This document shows positions 1 through 9,807 of a DNA stretch of 64,000 bases, in pieces (positions within the stretch are counted from its first letter, which is position 1; each line of letters begins with the position of its first letter). The notes beneath the pieces were generated by a model that made no database searches, was not told the origin of the DNA, and saw only the letters and a program-made list of their open reading frames with translations. The stretch is from positions 248,001 to 312,000 of the forward strand of contig OZ025794.1 in assembly GCA_964019425.1 (NCBI GenBank). Direction: 5' to 3'. Position numbers and translations under genes: made by a program. The DNA is from Flectonema sp. DT1601. Its lineage: Eukaryota > Euglenozoa > Diplonemea > Diplonemida > Diplonemidae.

Positions 1-1321
1 TATTGTTTAGTTGTGGCCATAATTCAAGGATTCCTTTATCAAGTTCAGCAAGAGAGAGATGGCCATTCGCGTTTGGATCAAGTCTCTTAAACAATGCTAA
101 TCTCTCTTGAGGAGTTGGGAATGGAAGTTGTTGTAACTTTGTTGGTAGCAGTGACCTTCTTGATGAAGAAATGGATTTTATTGAACCTCTACTACAAACT
201 GATGAGTTACTGTTGATGGATGCATGTGGTGTGTATGAAGTTGCATTTTTTTGAGCAACTTTAAGAAGATGACCCATTTCTGAATCAGTTTTATTCTTCG
301 CCATCCACATTGCGAATTCATCAAATAAAACATATCCACCTGAGTTACGATCCATTTGTCTAAAAGCACTTGCGGCTTCAACACTTGAAATTCCCAAAAC
401 TGATGAGGCGTTGGTCAACTCATCTAATGTCACACGTCTGTCAGCGGAGGAATCAATTTTTGAAAATTTCATCCACATGTTGTTATAGTATTGTAGGAAT
501 CGTAAGAAGTACTCAAACTCTCCTTTGGCAATGAATCCAGTTCCGTTTCGATCAGCGGCTTTGTACGCTCTCATTATCGCTGGTTTATTATTGAATGATG
601 GCCACAACATGACGACACCTCTGTCAAGCTCTGCTAATGAAAGCATTCCATTACCATTTGGATCTAATTTCATAAACAACGCTTTTCTCTCTGCAGAAGT
701 TGGATAGTTCAATTCTTTAAATCCAGTGATGCTGTTCGAAACACCAACACCAGGAAGTCTCAAATGATTACTTTTCTTTGTTCCACCTGCTTTTTGATGA
801 CCCTTTACGTCGACAATAAATTTTAATTGTGTGTTGTGTTTTTCTCTTACTTGTTTTTTTAATTTTTCAGTTCGTTTTTCGAAAGTCATATTAGGTGAGT
901 AGTAGTTTGAGTATGCTAATGAATCTCTAGTTTCTGGGTTTGTTCTGGTGAAGGTGAGTTCACTGGCGTCTTTAAATCTAATTTTGTACTTCAGAACTCG
1001 TTCCTCATGTGCATTCTCACGCGATATGGTATCTAATGCATCAACAAGGGTGCAGTTAATTGGGAGCGTGTGAACAACCCATTTCGCAAATGATGAATTT
1101 TTTAATTTCGGATTTGCGCTACTCCATTTATGACAGACAGGTCCGTTAGTTGAATGTAACCCCCAATCACCTCTCTTCGCTTCTTCAAAACTTGTAGTCG
1201 GCTCATCACTCACAGCACCTTTCTTCGATGTTTTCGGCAGCGTTAGAACAGCGTAATTGAGTGGTGCCTTTTCCCTGATATCTCCTAATTTCCCATATGG
1301 AAGGTCCAGGTGGCTTACCAT
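1..1321 (-). CDS. EF-hand calcium-binding protein, flagellar-calcium-binding-like (partial, C-terminus beyond window)
   Basis: An open frame of 440 codons runs from an ATG at 1321 off the left edge. Five EF-hand loops are visible: DPNGNGMLSLAE (about residues 220-231), DRNGTGFIAKGE (257-268), DSSADRRVTLDE (290-301, weaker), DRNSGGYVLFDE (324-335) and DPNANGHLSLAE (415-426). The fifth restarts the pattern of the first, so a four-hand module is duplicated, separated by a Ser-rich linker (about 362-392). Residues 1-205 are a basic domain I do not recognise. The arrangement (LFxKLDPNxNGxLSLAEL, then a WPxFNNKPAIMRAYKAAD helix) resembles flagellar or calflagin-type Ca2+ sensors found across protists; a role in Ca2+ signalling at the flagellum or cortex is inference. 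It is co-directional with the next two genes, with a 113-bp gap of homopolymer runs upstream. No intron is needed. Confidence 0.85.
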   Translation of the reverse strand, partial: MVSHLDLPYGKLGDIREKAPLNYAVLTLPKTSKKGAVSDEPTTSFEEAKRGDWGLHSTNGPVCHKWSSANPKLKNSSFAKWVVHTLPINCTLVDALDTISRENAHEERVLKYKIRFKDASELTFTRTNPETRDSLAYSNYYSPNMTFEKRTEKLKKQVREKHNTQLKFIVDVKGHQKAGGTKKSNHLRLPGVGVSNSITGFKELNYPTSAERKALFMKLDPNGNGMLSLAELDRGVVMLWPSFNNKPAIMRAYKAADRNGTGFIAKGEFEYFLRFLQYYNNMWMKFSKIDSSADRRVTLDELTNASSVLGISSVEAASAFRQMDRNSGGYVLFDEFAMWMAKNKTDSEMGHLLKVAQKNATSYTPHASINSNSSVCSRGSIKSISSSRRSLLPTKLQQLPFPTPQERLALFKRLDPNANGHLSLAELDKGILELWPQLNN

Positions 1322-1401
1322 TATTATTATTATTTTTTTTTAAATTGTTACTTTTTTAAAGAAATAAAAAACATAAGATTTTTGACAGAACGCAAGATAT
1401 C

Positions 1402-1432
<31 letters not shown>

Positions 1433-1434
1433 GG

Positions 1435-2577
1435 TTAGTAGTGTTTTGAGATTTCTTCCTCCCAATTGTCACCGCTGGCTGTCCGGAGTAACAAATGGAT
1501 TACCAAGTTTGGGTTTTTTACTGCGAAGTCTTTCGGTCCGTTACCAACAGTTGTAATGTTTTCACTAATTTGATTCGTTGAAAAATTATTTGAAAATGCT
1601 CGAAGTACTTTATTGGTTGGCTCAACAAGACCAAGAAGCATACAACACAATGGATCGTATGGAACAGACAGGTGAGGGAAAGTGTTCCAAATCCGGGTAC
1701 CCATTGGTATTGATGAAAGTTTATGTAACTCTCTAACGTCAACACCATACGCTCGTTTTAAAATCTCAGGAGAAGACTCGTCTTTAACGAATTCCTGAAG
1801 CGTCTCCAACACCACCGAACGAAGATCCCAAGGTAACTCACTCCTGCATAGTTTTATATATTCAATATGTTCTTGTTTTATCGGACATTCGTATGCTGCA
1901 TATTTTCCAAGCAATACAATCGGTATGTTCAATTCCCTGCCGCGTTTAAATAACAATTCAGCAGCCTCGATATCACACCTCAGATTATATGATTCTGGAT
2001 CAGGTTGAAGTGACTTTGTTGCTTGTCCCTGGATAAGAAGTGATTTTGGTTTGTTTTTCAAAGTTATATTTGAGGCAATGTCAGTGACTGGACCAAGACA
2101 AACTACATGAGAATCGTTGAGTACACAATCAATTTGATGTGTTTCATTACTTATGTTTATATCATCGGAGATCGGGTGGGTCAGCACATCCGAATTTAGA
2201 AAGGCGCTGTCGTCAACACGAACATCACTCCCATGAATGATTATAATATTATTAGTACCCAGCACATGACGTAATAAAATTGAAGCTACCTTCGCCCGAT
2301 CAGATGTCCGACCTCCACATGTTATAACTGCCTTCAAATTAATAATGTTTTTCTTGTGCAGTTCCATTAAAAATAACAATGCGATCGTATCATCGATGTC
2401 TTTTCCAATATCGGTAACAACTACTACGTTGCTTGCTGCTGTTGTGATCGAGTTAGATGCGTACATTCGAAAGGCACAAACTGCAATACCAACACCGCCA
2501 ATGGCTGTAATTACCCTTAACATTCCTGTGTGGCCTTGCATGATTTTTATGTATAAAAAAGAATCAGCAAACTTCAC
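1435..2577 (-). CDS. Inosine-uridine nucleoside N-ribohydrolase-like protein, membrane anchored
   Basis: A 380-residue frame ending in TAA. Residues about 18-37 are a hydrophobic segment (signal anchor). Residues 56-63 read DIGKDIDD, the family's Ca2+/ribose-binding DxDxGxDD signature in variant form. LGPVTDIA (161-168) matches the conserved LGPLTNIA block, YNLRCDIEAAELL (197-209) the N-x-x-x-DPEAA block, and YDPLCC (307-312) the C-terminal HDPL block with Tyr where the catalytic-site His is usual. Family members hydrolyse the N-glycosidic bond of nucleosides for purine/pyrimidine salvage. The His-to-Tyr change and membrane anchor suggest altered substrate or lost activity (inference). Length is slightly above the usual 310-340 because of the N-terminal extension. 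The Met at 2541 (residue 13) is a plausible alternative start. Confidence 0.85.
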   Translation of the reverse strand: MKFADSFLYIKIMQGHTGMLRVITAIGGVGIAVCAFRMYASNSITTAASNVVVVTDIGKDIDDTIALLFLMELHKKNIINLKAVITCGGRTSDRAKVASILLRHVLGTNNIIIIHGSDVRVDDSAFLNSDVLTHPISDDINISNETHQIDCVLNDSHVVCLGPVTDIASNITLKNKPKSLLIQGQATKSLQPDPESYNLRCDIEAAELLFKRGRELNIPIVLLGKYAAYECPIKQEHIEYIKLCRSELPWDLRSVVLETLQEFVKDESSPEILKRAYGVDVRELHKLSSIPMGTRIWNTFPHLSVPYDPLCCMLLGLVEPTNKVLRAFSNNFSTNQISENITTVGNGPKDFAVKNPNLVIHLLLRTASGDNWEEEISKHY

Positions 2578-2912
2578 TTTTTACTTCTTTACTCACACCT
2601 TTGTTCTGCTTGTACAAAAATCCTAATAAAGGAATAGGTTAGTTACGCTGTCGCAATTCTCATTTTACCGAACAATGGGTTTGTAGGTACAAAAAATAAT
2701 AAAATACCAATCAATCACAGAAGTGATGACAGGATGAAAACAAATAAATAAATAAAAAATTGGCATCTCACAATTTACGTTCTTTTTTTTTTTTTTTTAA
2801 AACTTGTCTTCCGAGATGATAAAATAAAAGTGTGTAAATAACAAATGAAATTCTAAAAAAAAAAATTTAAAAAAAAAAAAAAAAAAAAAGGAGGTCGAGA
2901 GAGGGAATAAAC
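2578..2912. other. Intergenic region between two minus-strand genes
   Basis: 335 bases without a gene. It contains a T-run near 2787-2804 and A-runs near 2856-2890, directly downstream of the TPR gene stop. It would hold the 3' end of the TPR gene and the promoter of the nucleoside-hydrolase gene; no specific motif is recognised. Confidence 0.6.
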
Positions 2913-5900
2913 TTAAATATAAACAGGGAAAGTAATGTCACTGCCAGGCACTTCATAGCGCTCAAGGAGGTACTTAAGACTTTGAAGTTTTTTGTTGACT
3001 ATGTGAATACTGTTCGTAGCGTGAAGAAGATTTTCTCGATGAGGAGTTTTACCCTCTTGAGCGACCTCACGAGCTTTTTCAAAATAAGATAAGGCATCTC
3101 CGTACATTCCACAGTTGTAAAGGACACGTCCAATTCCATTAAGAGAAGAACACACTCCCGGATGGCCAGGTTTGGAAGCAATTTCAAAGGCAGCACGAGC
3201 TTGCAAATAAGATGCTTCACTCTCTAACCACAGACCTTGAACTTCCTGTACAACTGCAAGTTGAAGAAGAATAGCAGCGAATGTCGGTGTTGAACTTGCG
3301 TTAATCTTTTCAGCAGCCAGTCGGTTACGTTCTTTCACCTGCTGTTCTGAAAGCTGCGCAGCTGGTTTAAATAAATGACCTAATAAAAATAATAGATTTT
3401 GGTTATCACTAATACGCAACATCTTTGCAAGCAATGCCATTGATTCAGCGTATCGACCAGTTGCGTACAACATTTCTGCAAGGAATTGTAAGTAAGGACA
3501 AGCCTGGCAATTCCATTCTCCAAACTGTTGTTGTTTTTGTTTCAAAACAAACTCAACTTCATTTATGAGTGACATCGGTGGAGGATCAGAGATGGTTCCG
3601 TAAACCTCACACAATTGACCGATGATTCTTCTTTGTCGCATATCTTTTTCAGAACCAAATCGATAATGTATAACCGACTCATGAGCTATAGAATACGAGA
3701 CAAGAGCATCTGCTGGTGACGTCGGTAGAGTCGCATCACCAATTGACTCTAACAGAAGACCAGTTATTGGATGGCTTTCGTGTAGATTTTGAATTCCAAC
3801 ATTCGCATGTTCCAAATGAAGAATCGCCTGCTTACAATCAACAGAATACACTTCTGATAGAATAACTGAATGAACGACTTCAGAACAACATGATATCCAA
3901 TGATTATCTCCTAAGGTTGATGACAGTCTATCCATTGCAATATTAATCACACTGTTGGCTATATCAAATCGTTTTTGTGAACAATGAAATGCCGCTAACG
4001 ACACAATCGCAAGATTGCACGTTGCTGACAACACCTTTTGAGGTTTCGTCTTCTGTTCATCCATCAGTTTTGTTGCGAGTTCTTCAGACCTTTCAAAAAG
4101 CGGTAGGGCGCTTGAATATTTCCCTTTGTTGACCATCGCTGTTGCCAAGTTTCTTATCACAATTACTTCCAAAACCCTCCCAGGTATCCCAGTCGGTCCT
4201 TTTTGATCTAATAAATCAATAGCTTCTTGAGCTGCATTAATACATTGTTCTGACCTTCCGTGAACGTCACACGATCGACTCCGACAAAGAAGAGCTTCAA
4301 CGACTGAGTTCGATTCCTTGCCATCACGTTTTTTTCGTATATCGAGACATTTTGCATATAGGAGTTGACTTCCTCGAAGATTATTTAACTGACTGAGAAG
4401 CACACCACCTAATAATAGAAAGTCATCGTCGGATGACATAAGCTCACTACTTTCAAGTTCTGCATGAATTTCCTTTGCGGATTGTAAATCTCCCGTCAAC
4501 AGTAAAGTTTCTAATAATTGCAATTGCAGCTCTTTGAGAACAGTCACAGTGTCACCTTCCGTACATAAATTGACACACATCATTGCTTTTCTCAAATGGG
4601 CGATAGACTCTGGAAAACAACCAGCGTGTTTCAGAATCACGGCACACTGAGTCAATCCAGATATAAAGTTAGGCAGCAGTGATGTATTTGCCTTCGCTAA
4701 TAAACATTCCTCCCACAGAGGATCCGTTGATGGTACTTGAGCACAACCAAGCTGCCTTTCCATGATATATAAATATTTATCAACATAAAAAATTATGTTC
4801 GAGGAACTCGAACTGGATTCTATTTTATCAAATAAACTGCAAACGGATAAGGCGAATAATAATTCTGACAAACGACCTTCCTTTGGGAATGGAGTGACGG
4901 GGATGTCGGTGTGTAGAATTTCTGATGGTGACAACATATCCGTGTAAACGGTAGCCTCATTCTTTATAGACTCATACTCTTTTAAGACAGTACTAAGTGG
5001 GCTGAGAGATTCGTGTATTGAGATTAATTCACTTATCTCATTAACATACGACATAATCTTAACCAAATGCAGCTCTCTTGCTACAAGAAGAGATCTGTCT
5101 CTGTTTGCTTTGTGTTCAGATTGAAGTCTTAGTGTGTGTAAATTAATTTTTGGAAACTCAGGAACTACCGATATCTGATCAGGCGACTCACATACTTCTG
5201 CTCGGGGAGATCCCTTTTCAGGTGTCGTTATATTCGTTGGTTGTTTCAGACCCGCAGGAACTTTTCCAACCGGTGCGCTTACTTTACTTTGAAATGTTCT
5301 CCAGTCTCTATTTTTCATTCTGATTTGCGCACTAGCTTGAACTGTTATCGTAAACCCAACCCAGGATGAACATTTAAACGGAGGTGTTTTCTCAGGAGCA
5401 ATAGCTGCATGGTCCGTTACCATTACAGCACAATTAGCAATACCAGACCTTGTGTTTGATGGAGTGAAGTAAAGAGTACCTTTTGAGTCTACTGTTGGAG
5501 GACAAACAAATAGTTCATCAGACTGTGTTTGAATGTGATAACTGAGAGCTTGGTCAACATCCTCACCATTCTCATCTGGGTTTAAACAAAAAAATTCACA
5601 TGTTTGAGAACCAGATCCCTGATGACAATTTACATTACGAGAGCAATTAAATCTGGGAGTGATTGGACCACTTGAAGATGATCCTGTACAAGGCTCAAAT
5701 CTTTTTAGTTTTTGTTTAATTGCCTCTGGAGTAGGACTAGGTGGCGCCAACTCATCAAGACCAACTGAATTAATTCTCTGCCTTGAGGGAGGTGATTGCG
5801 GTTGCGAAATTGGAGATAGTCTTGACGACGTTGGACTTCGAAACGGAGACGCTGGAATTGGTATCTGGCCACCAGCAGGAACAGTACTGTTGAATGAATA

Positions 5901-6200
5901 CTCAGGTGAAGGCGATATACAACCTGTTGTTATCTTTACTGGACTCCCTGGTTGCTGAGCACTCTCAACTCCACTCAGTGATATATTTCCGATAGCTGGT
6001 CCCATTGGTAGAAGTACTGGTCTTTTCTGAGTGCTTAAAGGAACCTTTCCAACCTGACGACGTTTACCCAAACTTCTCATTACCATTGTTCCTGTACCAG
6101 CGCTGCATCCTCCCAATGCTTTGCTGTGAGGTCTTATTCTGCAGCTTTCAGGATGATTCTCTACAACAGTCCTCTTCTTGATTCCCTCATATGGTAACAT
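2913..6200 (-). CDS. Large protein with cadherin-like domain and C-terminal tetratricopeptide (TPR) repeats
   Basis: A single 1095-residue frame, TAA stop, no intron. Residues 1-190 are Pro/Ser-rich and disordered with several SPxS/SPI motifs. Residues about 195-290 read as a beta-sandwich: a tail like SYHIQTQSDELF, then GTLYFTPSNTRSGIANC and a terminal FTITVQ, which matches cadherin-like/Tandem-95 repeats (GtLtFtP..G.A..TV..FTITV). From about 360 to 1080 the protein is helical with TPR-like pairs, clearest in YGDALSYFEKAREVA, WLESEASYLQARAAFEIA, YSSALPLFERSEELA and CFPESIAHLRKAM. TPR arrays bind protein partners, so a scaffold role is likely; no catalytic domain is seen. It has the same orientation as its two downstream neighbours. 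The cadherin-like plus TPR combination is unusual, and I do not recognise a named orthologue. Confidence 0.85.
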   Translation of the reverse strand: MLPYEGIKKRTVVENHPESCRIRPHSKALGGCSAGTGTMVMRSLGKRRQVGKVPLSTQKRPVLLPMGPAIGNISLSGVESAQQPGSPVKITTGCISPSPEYSFNSTVPAGGQIPIPASPFRSPTSSRLSPISQPQSPPSRQRINSVGLDELAPPSPTPEAIKQKLKRFEPCTGSSSSGPITPRFNCSRNVNCHQGSGSQTCEFFCLNPDENGEDVDQALSYHIQTQSDELFVCPPTVDSKGTLYFTPSNTRSGIANCAVMVTDHAAIAPEKTPPFKCSSWVGFTITVQASAQIRMKNRDWRTFQSKVSAPVGKVPAGLKQPTNITTPEKGSPRAEVCESPDQISVVPEFPKINLHTLRLQSEHKANRDRSLLVARELHLVKIMSYVNEISELISIHESLSPLSTVLKEYESIKNEATVYTDMLSPSEILHTDIPVTPFPKEGRLSELLFALSVCSLFDKIESSSSSSNIIFYVDKYLYIMERQLGCAQVPSTDPLWEECLLAKANTSLLPNFISGLTQCAVILKHAGCFPESIAHLRKAMMCVNLCTEGDTVTVLKELQLQLLETLLLTGDLQSAKEIHAELESSELMSSDDDFLLLGGVLLSQLNNLRGSQLLYAKCLDIRKKRDGKESNSVVEALLCRSRSCDVHGRSEQCINAAQEAIDLLDQKGPTGIPGRVLEVIVIRNLATAMVNKGKYSSALPLFERSEELATKLMDEQKTKPQKVLSATCNLAIVSLAAFHCSQKRFDIANSVINIAMDRLSSTLGDNHWISCCSEVVHSVILSEVYSVDCKQAILHLEHANVGIQNLHESHPITGLLLESIGDATLPTSPADALVSYSIAHESVIHYRFGSEKDMRQRRIIGQLCEVYGTISDPPPMSLINEVEFVLKQKQQQFGEWNCQACPYLQFLAEMLYATGRYAESMALLAKMLRISDNQNLLFLLGHLFKPAAQLSEQQVKERNRLAAEKINASSTPTFAAILLQLAVVQEVQGLWLESEASYLQARAAFEIASKPGHPGVCSSLNGIGRVLYNCGMYGDALSYFEKAREVAQEGKTPHRENLLHATNSIHIVNKKLQSLKYLLERYEVPGSDITFPVYI

Positions 6201-6795
6201 TATATCTTATTGTACCTGTTGTAGAAAAAATTGTAACGTTAAATAAGATCCAATGTTCTATTTTACTTAAAATCTGTTTTATGGAAACTTAAAACAGGAA
6301 TACATCTCAACTCCTTATTTCTCACATCACCCCATTGCCCTTACTGGAGAGTGTGGACGCCACCGACAAAGCGTGTATTGCTATCCTGCAATAAAATAAG
6401 TTTAATGACGAGGGTGCATTTTCTGCCCAAAAGCGGCATCAATGATAACGTTGGCTGCACTATATTCAAAATAGATCTCTTGTTGGGCAACTTGAATTGT
6501 GATCCTGGTTACAGCTACAGGATACTCACATCAGTTGGACCGATATCGATGTTTTCGTTGTCTTCCCTGGCATTGTTTTTCAAAACACTCGTTCTTTTTC
6601 ATGTTCTGAAATACTTTGCTAACATTACAACACAATTAAAACAGGTCTGTCATTGCTTTATTTCCGCATTCCGTTTTGCCATGGGACGATGGAAGTACTT
6701 CGATGGAGGCTCAGCAGCGATGTGATGCTATCCTTGTATGTATTTTGTGTATGTTATTCTGTATTCTTGTATTAAAAATGTCATTCTTGTCTCAC
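6201..6795. other. Spacer between the last host gene and the hAT element
   Basis: About 595 bases with no convincing gene. A 124-codon plus-strand frame (6351-6725) is open but has no recognisable domain. On the minus strand a GTGAGTATCC donor near 6530 and a TTTATTGCAG acceptor near 6385 look splice-site-like, but joining the flanks gives no known protein. Confidence 0.5.
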
Positions 6796-6989
6796 AGGGA
6801 AAGGCCGTGGCCAAAAGCCTTGCCTATTTAATTCCTCCTCCACAACACAAATAAATAATCACAAACTATGAGAAAACTGTCCTTTTACTTTTTAACAAAT
6901 TCATTGCTTTACAGTTGTTGTGTTTTTTCTCGATCCTACACTTTATGTATTCCTTTTTGAAACATAAAAAAATTAGCTTCTCTTCCTCA

Positions 6990-7140
6990 TCGGTCACAGC
7001 TGACCAATTATGTTTCAGTTTATCTTTTTTAGTACAGCTGATCAGTAATCCTAACTTATCTTCATTGTTCACAGCTGATCGATATTTCTATCTGTTAAGC
7101 AGTTTATCTTTTTTTTAGCGGTCACAGCTGATCGATAAAT
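6990..7140 (+). repeat. Four copies of a CACAGCTGATC-type motif upstream of the hAT transposase
   Basis: GTCACAGCTGACC (6995), TACAGCTGATCAG (7033), TTCACAGCTGATCGAT (7069) and GTCACAGCTGATCGAT (7120) share a palindromic CAGCTG core followed by a GATC. hAT elements typically carry clustered subterminal motifs bound by their transposase, and these sit where such sites would be. Binding is inference. Confidence 0.5.
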
Positions 7141-7303
7141 CTAACTGTTAAACAATCAGGTTTTTTCTTTAGCATCTCCTCTTCATCAGTCAACCTGACT
7201 AAGACCTTAAAGTTGATGCTTGCTTACTGTCATTTTCATATTCCGCTACTTTGCATTACTTTCTTTTCTTTTATTAAGAGCGGGAAGATACCAACACATA
7301 GGC

Positions 7304-9052
7304 ATGAACAGCCTTAGGGCCAGTGAACATTGCAAGAAGGCTGACCGGTCGCTCGTTTTTGCGTCCGCAACGTTCTACGCAGGGATGACGGACGGTCAGG
7401 CAGCCTGGATGGCATCTGCGATTCGCAAGATGTTCGATCCGAGGTTCGGAAAACACGCTCGCATCGGGCGAAGACTTCGGGAGGTGCACCGCCGCGACCA
7501 GCAGGAAGTCGAAAGGAGAACACGGGCAGCTCATGGATTTGCCCTGGATGGGGGTTCTGGAACCAAGGAGGTGATGATCGGTTGCCGTGAGGTACCGGGC
7601 AACACCTGGTTCGACTTTTTCAGAATTGAGAATTCTGAAACTTGCAACAGCCTTGTAATTAACTCGGTTGTTAAGAAGGTACTCGCAAAGTACCCCAACC
7701 TTCGGTTCATGGTGATGGACAAGGCCACGTACAACGTGAAGGGAGTTTCCGGACTTCCAGTTCTTGTGGTGTTCTGTTTGGGACACTGTTTTCACAACGT
7801 TGTGAAAACATTTATCAAGGACAACTTTCGGAAGTTGCATGTCGTTCTCATGTTTTGCAAGAACATGATGTTCAACGCCCCGACACGAGAAGGAAGGTAC
7901 CTTGCCTTCCAAAAGAAGACAGCGGAGAAGGAGCAGGTTGGGCATGACAGCGATGTCCTCGAAGCTCTGCTTGCCCTGCGGGAAAGCTTCGACCTTTTCT
8001 CGCAGTCTGAAGTAGAAGATGGTCTGGCTGAGGTCTGGACACGTTACGCAGATGTCCTGAGGGGAGTCGACAAGCCGGAACCGACCCAGAGCCACATCGG
8101 GTCCGTCATCGGAGAACTGCGGCTTGCTGGGCAAGGAAGTGCAGGAAAACCTGAACCACCAGCTGCAATGGTGTCGTCAGGCGGGACAAGGTGGACGAGC
8201 CAATTCAGGTTGCTCAGCCATCTCTGCCTCAAGAGACACAGCATTGTTGGATTCGTCCAGCAAGAATCTGAACGATTCGGGAGCACCACCTGCGAGAGCG
8301 TGAAGGGACTCTTGCGGATATTCTCGCCAGGAGTCGATGCCACGGTGGAAGCAAGGAAGGCTGCGAATGACAGACGGGATGCGGTGTGGAACGAAGCAGC
8401 ACAGGCAAAGGAAATTCTGGAGCCCATCGCACACTTCATCGATGAAGTGGCAGATCTCACCAGGAAGAAGTCAGTCGTTGAGATGTTGCATTCCCGTGTG
8501 ACAGGTGTGCTCGCAAAGGTGAAGGAGAAGTGCCCTGAGTTGGCCAGTTCCCTGCAGCAGGCATACGAGGCTGACCACGCAGCAATATACACTGCTGCGA
8601 GACTCCTACACCCAGCAGTTGCGAGGCTCAAGAAGGGAAACGTTGACTCCTCGGTTGAAATGCTGCTCTCAGCATTTCCAACTATTTTCGATGAATCATC
8701 CGCTACCGAGTACCGTACCTGGGTTACTGACACGGACGTGAGTACGGCAGTCAGCGGTTCCTGTTTCTCGTTCTGGAAGAACTCGGACGAGGCGTACCCC
8801 GCTCTGAAAAAGAGCGCGCTCACGATCACGAGCATCACACCGGTTGTGACCGGGGTAGACAGCGGTTTCAGTAACATGGAACTTATTCTGTCAAACAAGC
8901 GCCGGAAACGCCTGACGACCCAGTCTTTGGGGATGAGAACTCAGCTTTTCATCAACAAAGACATCACCAACGTTGTTGGGTCTGACGATGTTGACGAGCT
9001 CGACTGGGCTTCAGACGGGGAAGCTGACTGTGATGATTCAGACACAGATTGA
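7304..9052 (+). CDS. hAT-family transposase
   Basis: About 582 residues from the Met at 7304. The frame is open back to 7220, but the extra 28 residues are AT-rich and hydrophobic, while base composition turns GC-rich at 7304. hAT landmarks in order: FALDGGSGT near residue 80 (first catalytic Asp), FMVMDKATYNVKG near 137 (equivalent to the DNAxN second-Asp block), CLGHCFHNVVK near 158 (C-x-x-H insertion-domain block), GTRWTSQFRLL near 295, and a C-terminal dimerisation block GFSNMELILSNKRRKRLT. It would catalyse cut-and-paste transposition in the nucleus. No BED zinc finger is seen at the N-terminus, so an upstream exon may be missing. The acidic C-terminus (DDVDELDWASDGEADCDDSD) is intact and ends in TGA. 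No stop or frameshift interrupts it. Confidence 0.8.
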   Translation: MNSLRASEHCKKADRSLVFASATFYAGMTDGQAAWMASAIRKMFDPRFGKHARIGRRLREVHRRDQQEVERRTRAAHGFALDGGSGTKEVMIGCREVPGNTWFDFFRIENSETCNSLVINSVVKKVLAKYPNLRFMVMDKATYNVKGVSGLPVLVVFCLGHCFHNVVKTFIKDNFRKLHVVLMFCKNMMFNAPTREGRYLAFQKKTAEKEQVGHDSDVLEALLALRESFDLFSQSEVEDGLAEVWTRYADVLRGVDKPEPTQSHIGSVIGELRLAGQGSAGKPEPPAAMVSSGGTRWTSQFRLLSHLCLKRHSIVGFVQQESERFGSTTCESVKGLLRIFSPGVDATVEARKAANDRRDAVWNEAAQAKEILEPIAHFIDEVADLTRKKSVVEMLHSRVTGVLAKVKEKCPELASSLQQAYEADHAAIYTAARLLHPAVARLKKGNVDSSVEMLLSAFPTIFDESSATEYRTWVTDTDVSTAVSGSCFSFWKNSDEAYPALKKSALTITSITPVVTGVDSGFSNMELILSNKRRKRLTTQSLGMRTQLFINKDITNVVGSDDVDELDWASDGEADCDDSDTD

Positions 9053-9807
9053 TGTCATCGTCTTTTTATTCCTCTCCTGTTACTTTTTATGATTGGCCAT
9101 TCCACTGGTCGTTCGTGTGCACTTAGGCACCTTTTAGTTTTGCGTTTACGTGACGAACTTCCGCTGCCCACTTAGTACAGTAACCCCACTATTTTCTTCA
9201 TCCAGATAACAAAAGAAAAGAAAATTTATTATTCTCTTTAGGCTATTACTACAAACTTTATTTTCAATCTCTCAAGACAAAAGCTTATGTGGGAACAATT
9301 AGACAGGAGCATGATATCCAAAAGTTACATGTCTGAAATCATGGAGAATACATTCTTTCGGAGTTGCTTTAACCAGTAGAATCAGATGCGTGGTCCGTTC
9401 CGGTAGGACTCCCTTCTTACGAATGTGTGGTGCCTCGTGTTAGCGCTTTGGATAGTAATAACCATTGGCGGCGACTATGCACGGGGTGGCCAGTGGGTTT
9501 AATGAGGTTGTTGTGTAATCCCCTTCCATGGCTCTGTTTCGGCATGCTGGAAAGCGAAGCTCTGAAGTTTACTTCAGGTTAGTCTTGTAAGCCTATCCTT
9601 CCGGTTCAGTTCTCGGCTTGGTTGATTCCCTCGATCGTCCCATCCAGGAGTTTGTGTGCATGGTGAGGCCCTCTGGAAACCCAGCCCAGCACAAGACACC
9701 AGGCTCACGGCGAAGATTGGACCCGAAAGTAACCTTGCGTTCTGTTCTGTTGGCAAGCTCTCTGGCTGAGTGCGTTCGAAGTGAGTGGAATTGCTAGTTT
9801 GTTGGGT

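Larger units (their letters stand above)
6796..9241 (+). mobile_element. hAT-superfamily DNA transposon, 3' end not found
   Basis: The transposase at 7304-9052 defines the family. A plausible 5' end starts CAGGGAAAGGCCGTGGCC at 6796, which fits the CAGGG start common in hAT terminal repeats, and short repeated motifs follow at 6990-7140. No matching inverted end (…CCCTG) occurs before the D inverted repeat begins at 9242, so the 3' end is missing or was displaced by D. The coding part is GC-rich in an AT-rich surrounding, a sign of horizontal arrival or different codon selection. The 5' boundary is tentative. Confidence 0.6.

Noticed and set aside
6351-6725. 124-codon plus-strand frame
   Set aside because: No domain or homology, and it lies in non-coding DNA next to a transposon; length is compatible with chance.
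7274-8898. Long minus-strand frames opposite the hAT transposase
   Set aside because: Shadows caused by GC-rich codon usage of the real plus-strand gene; no domains.
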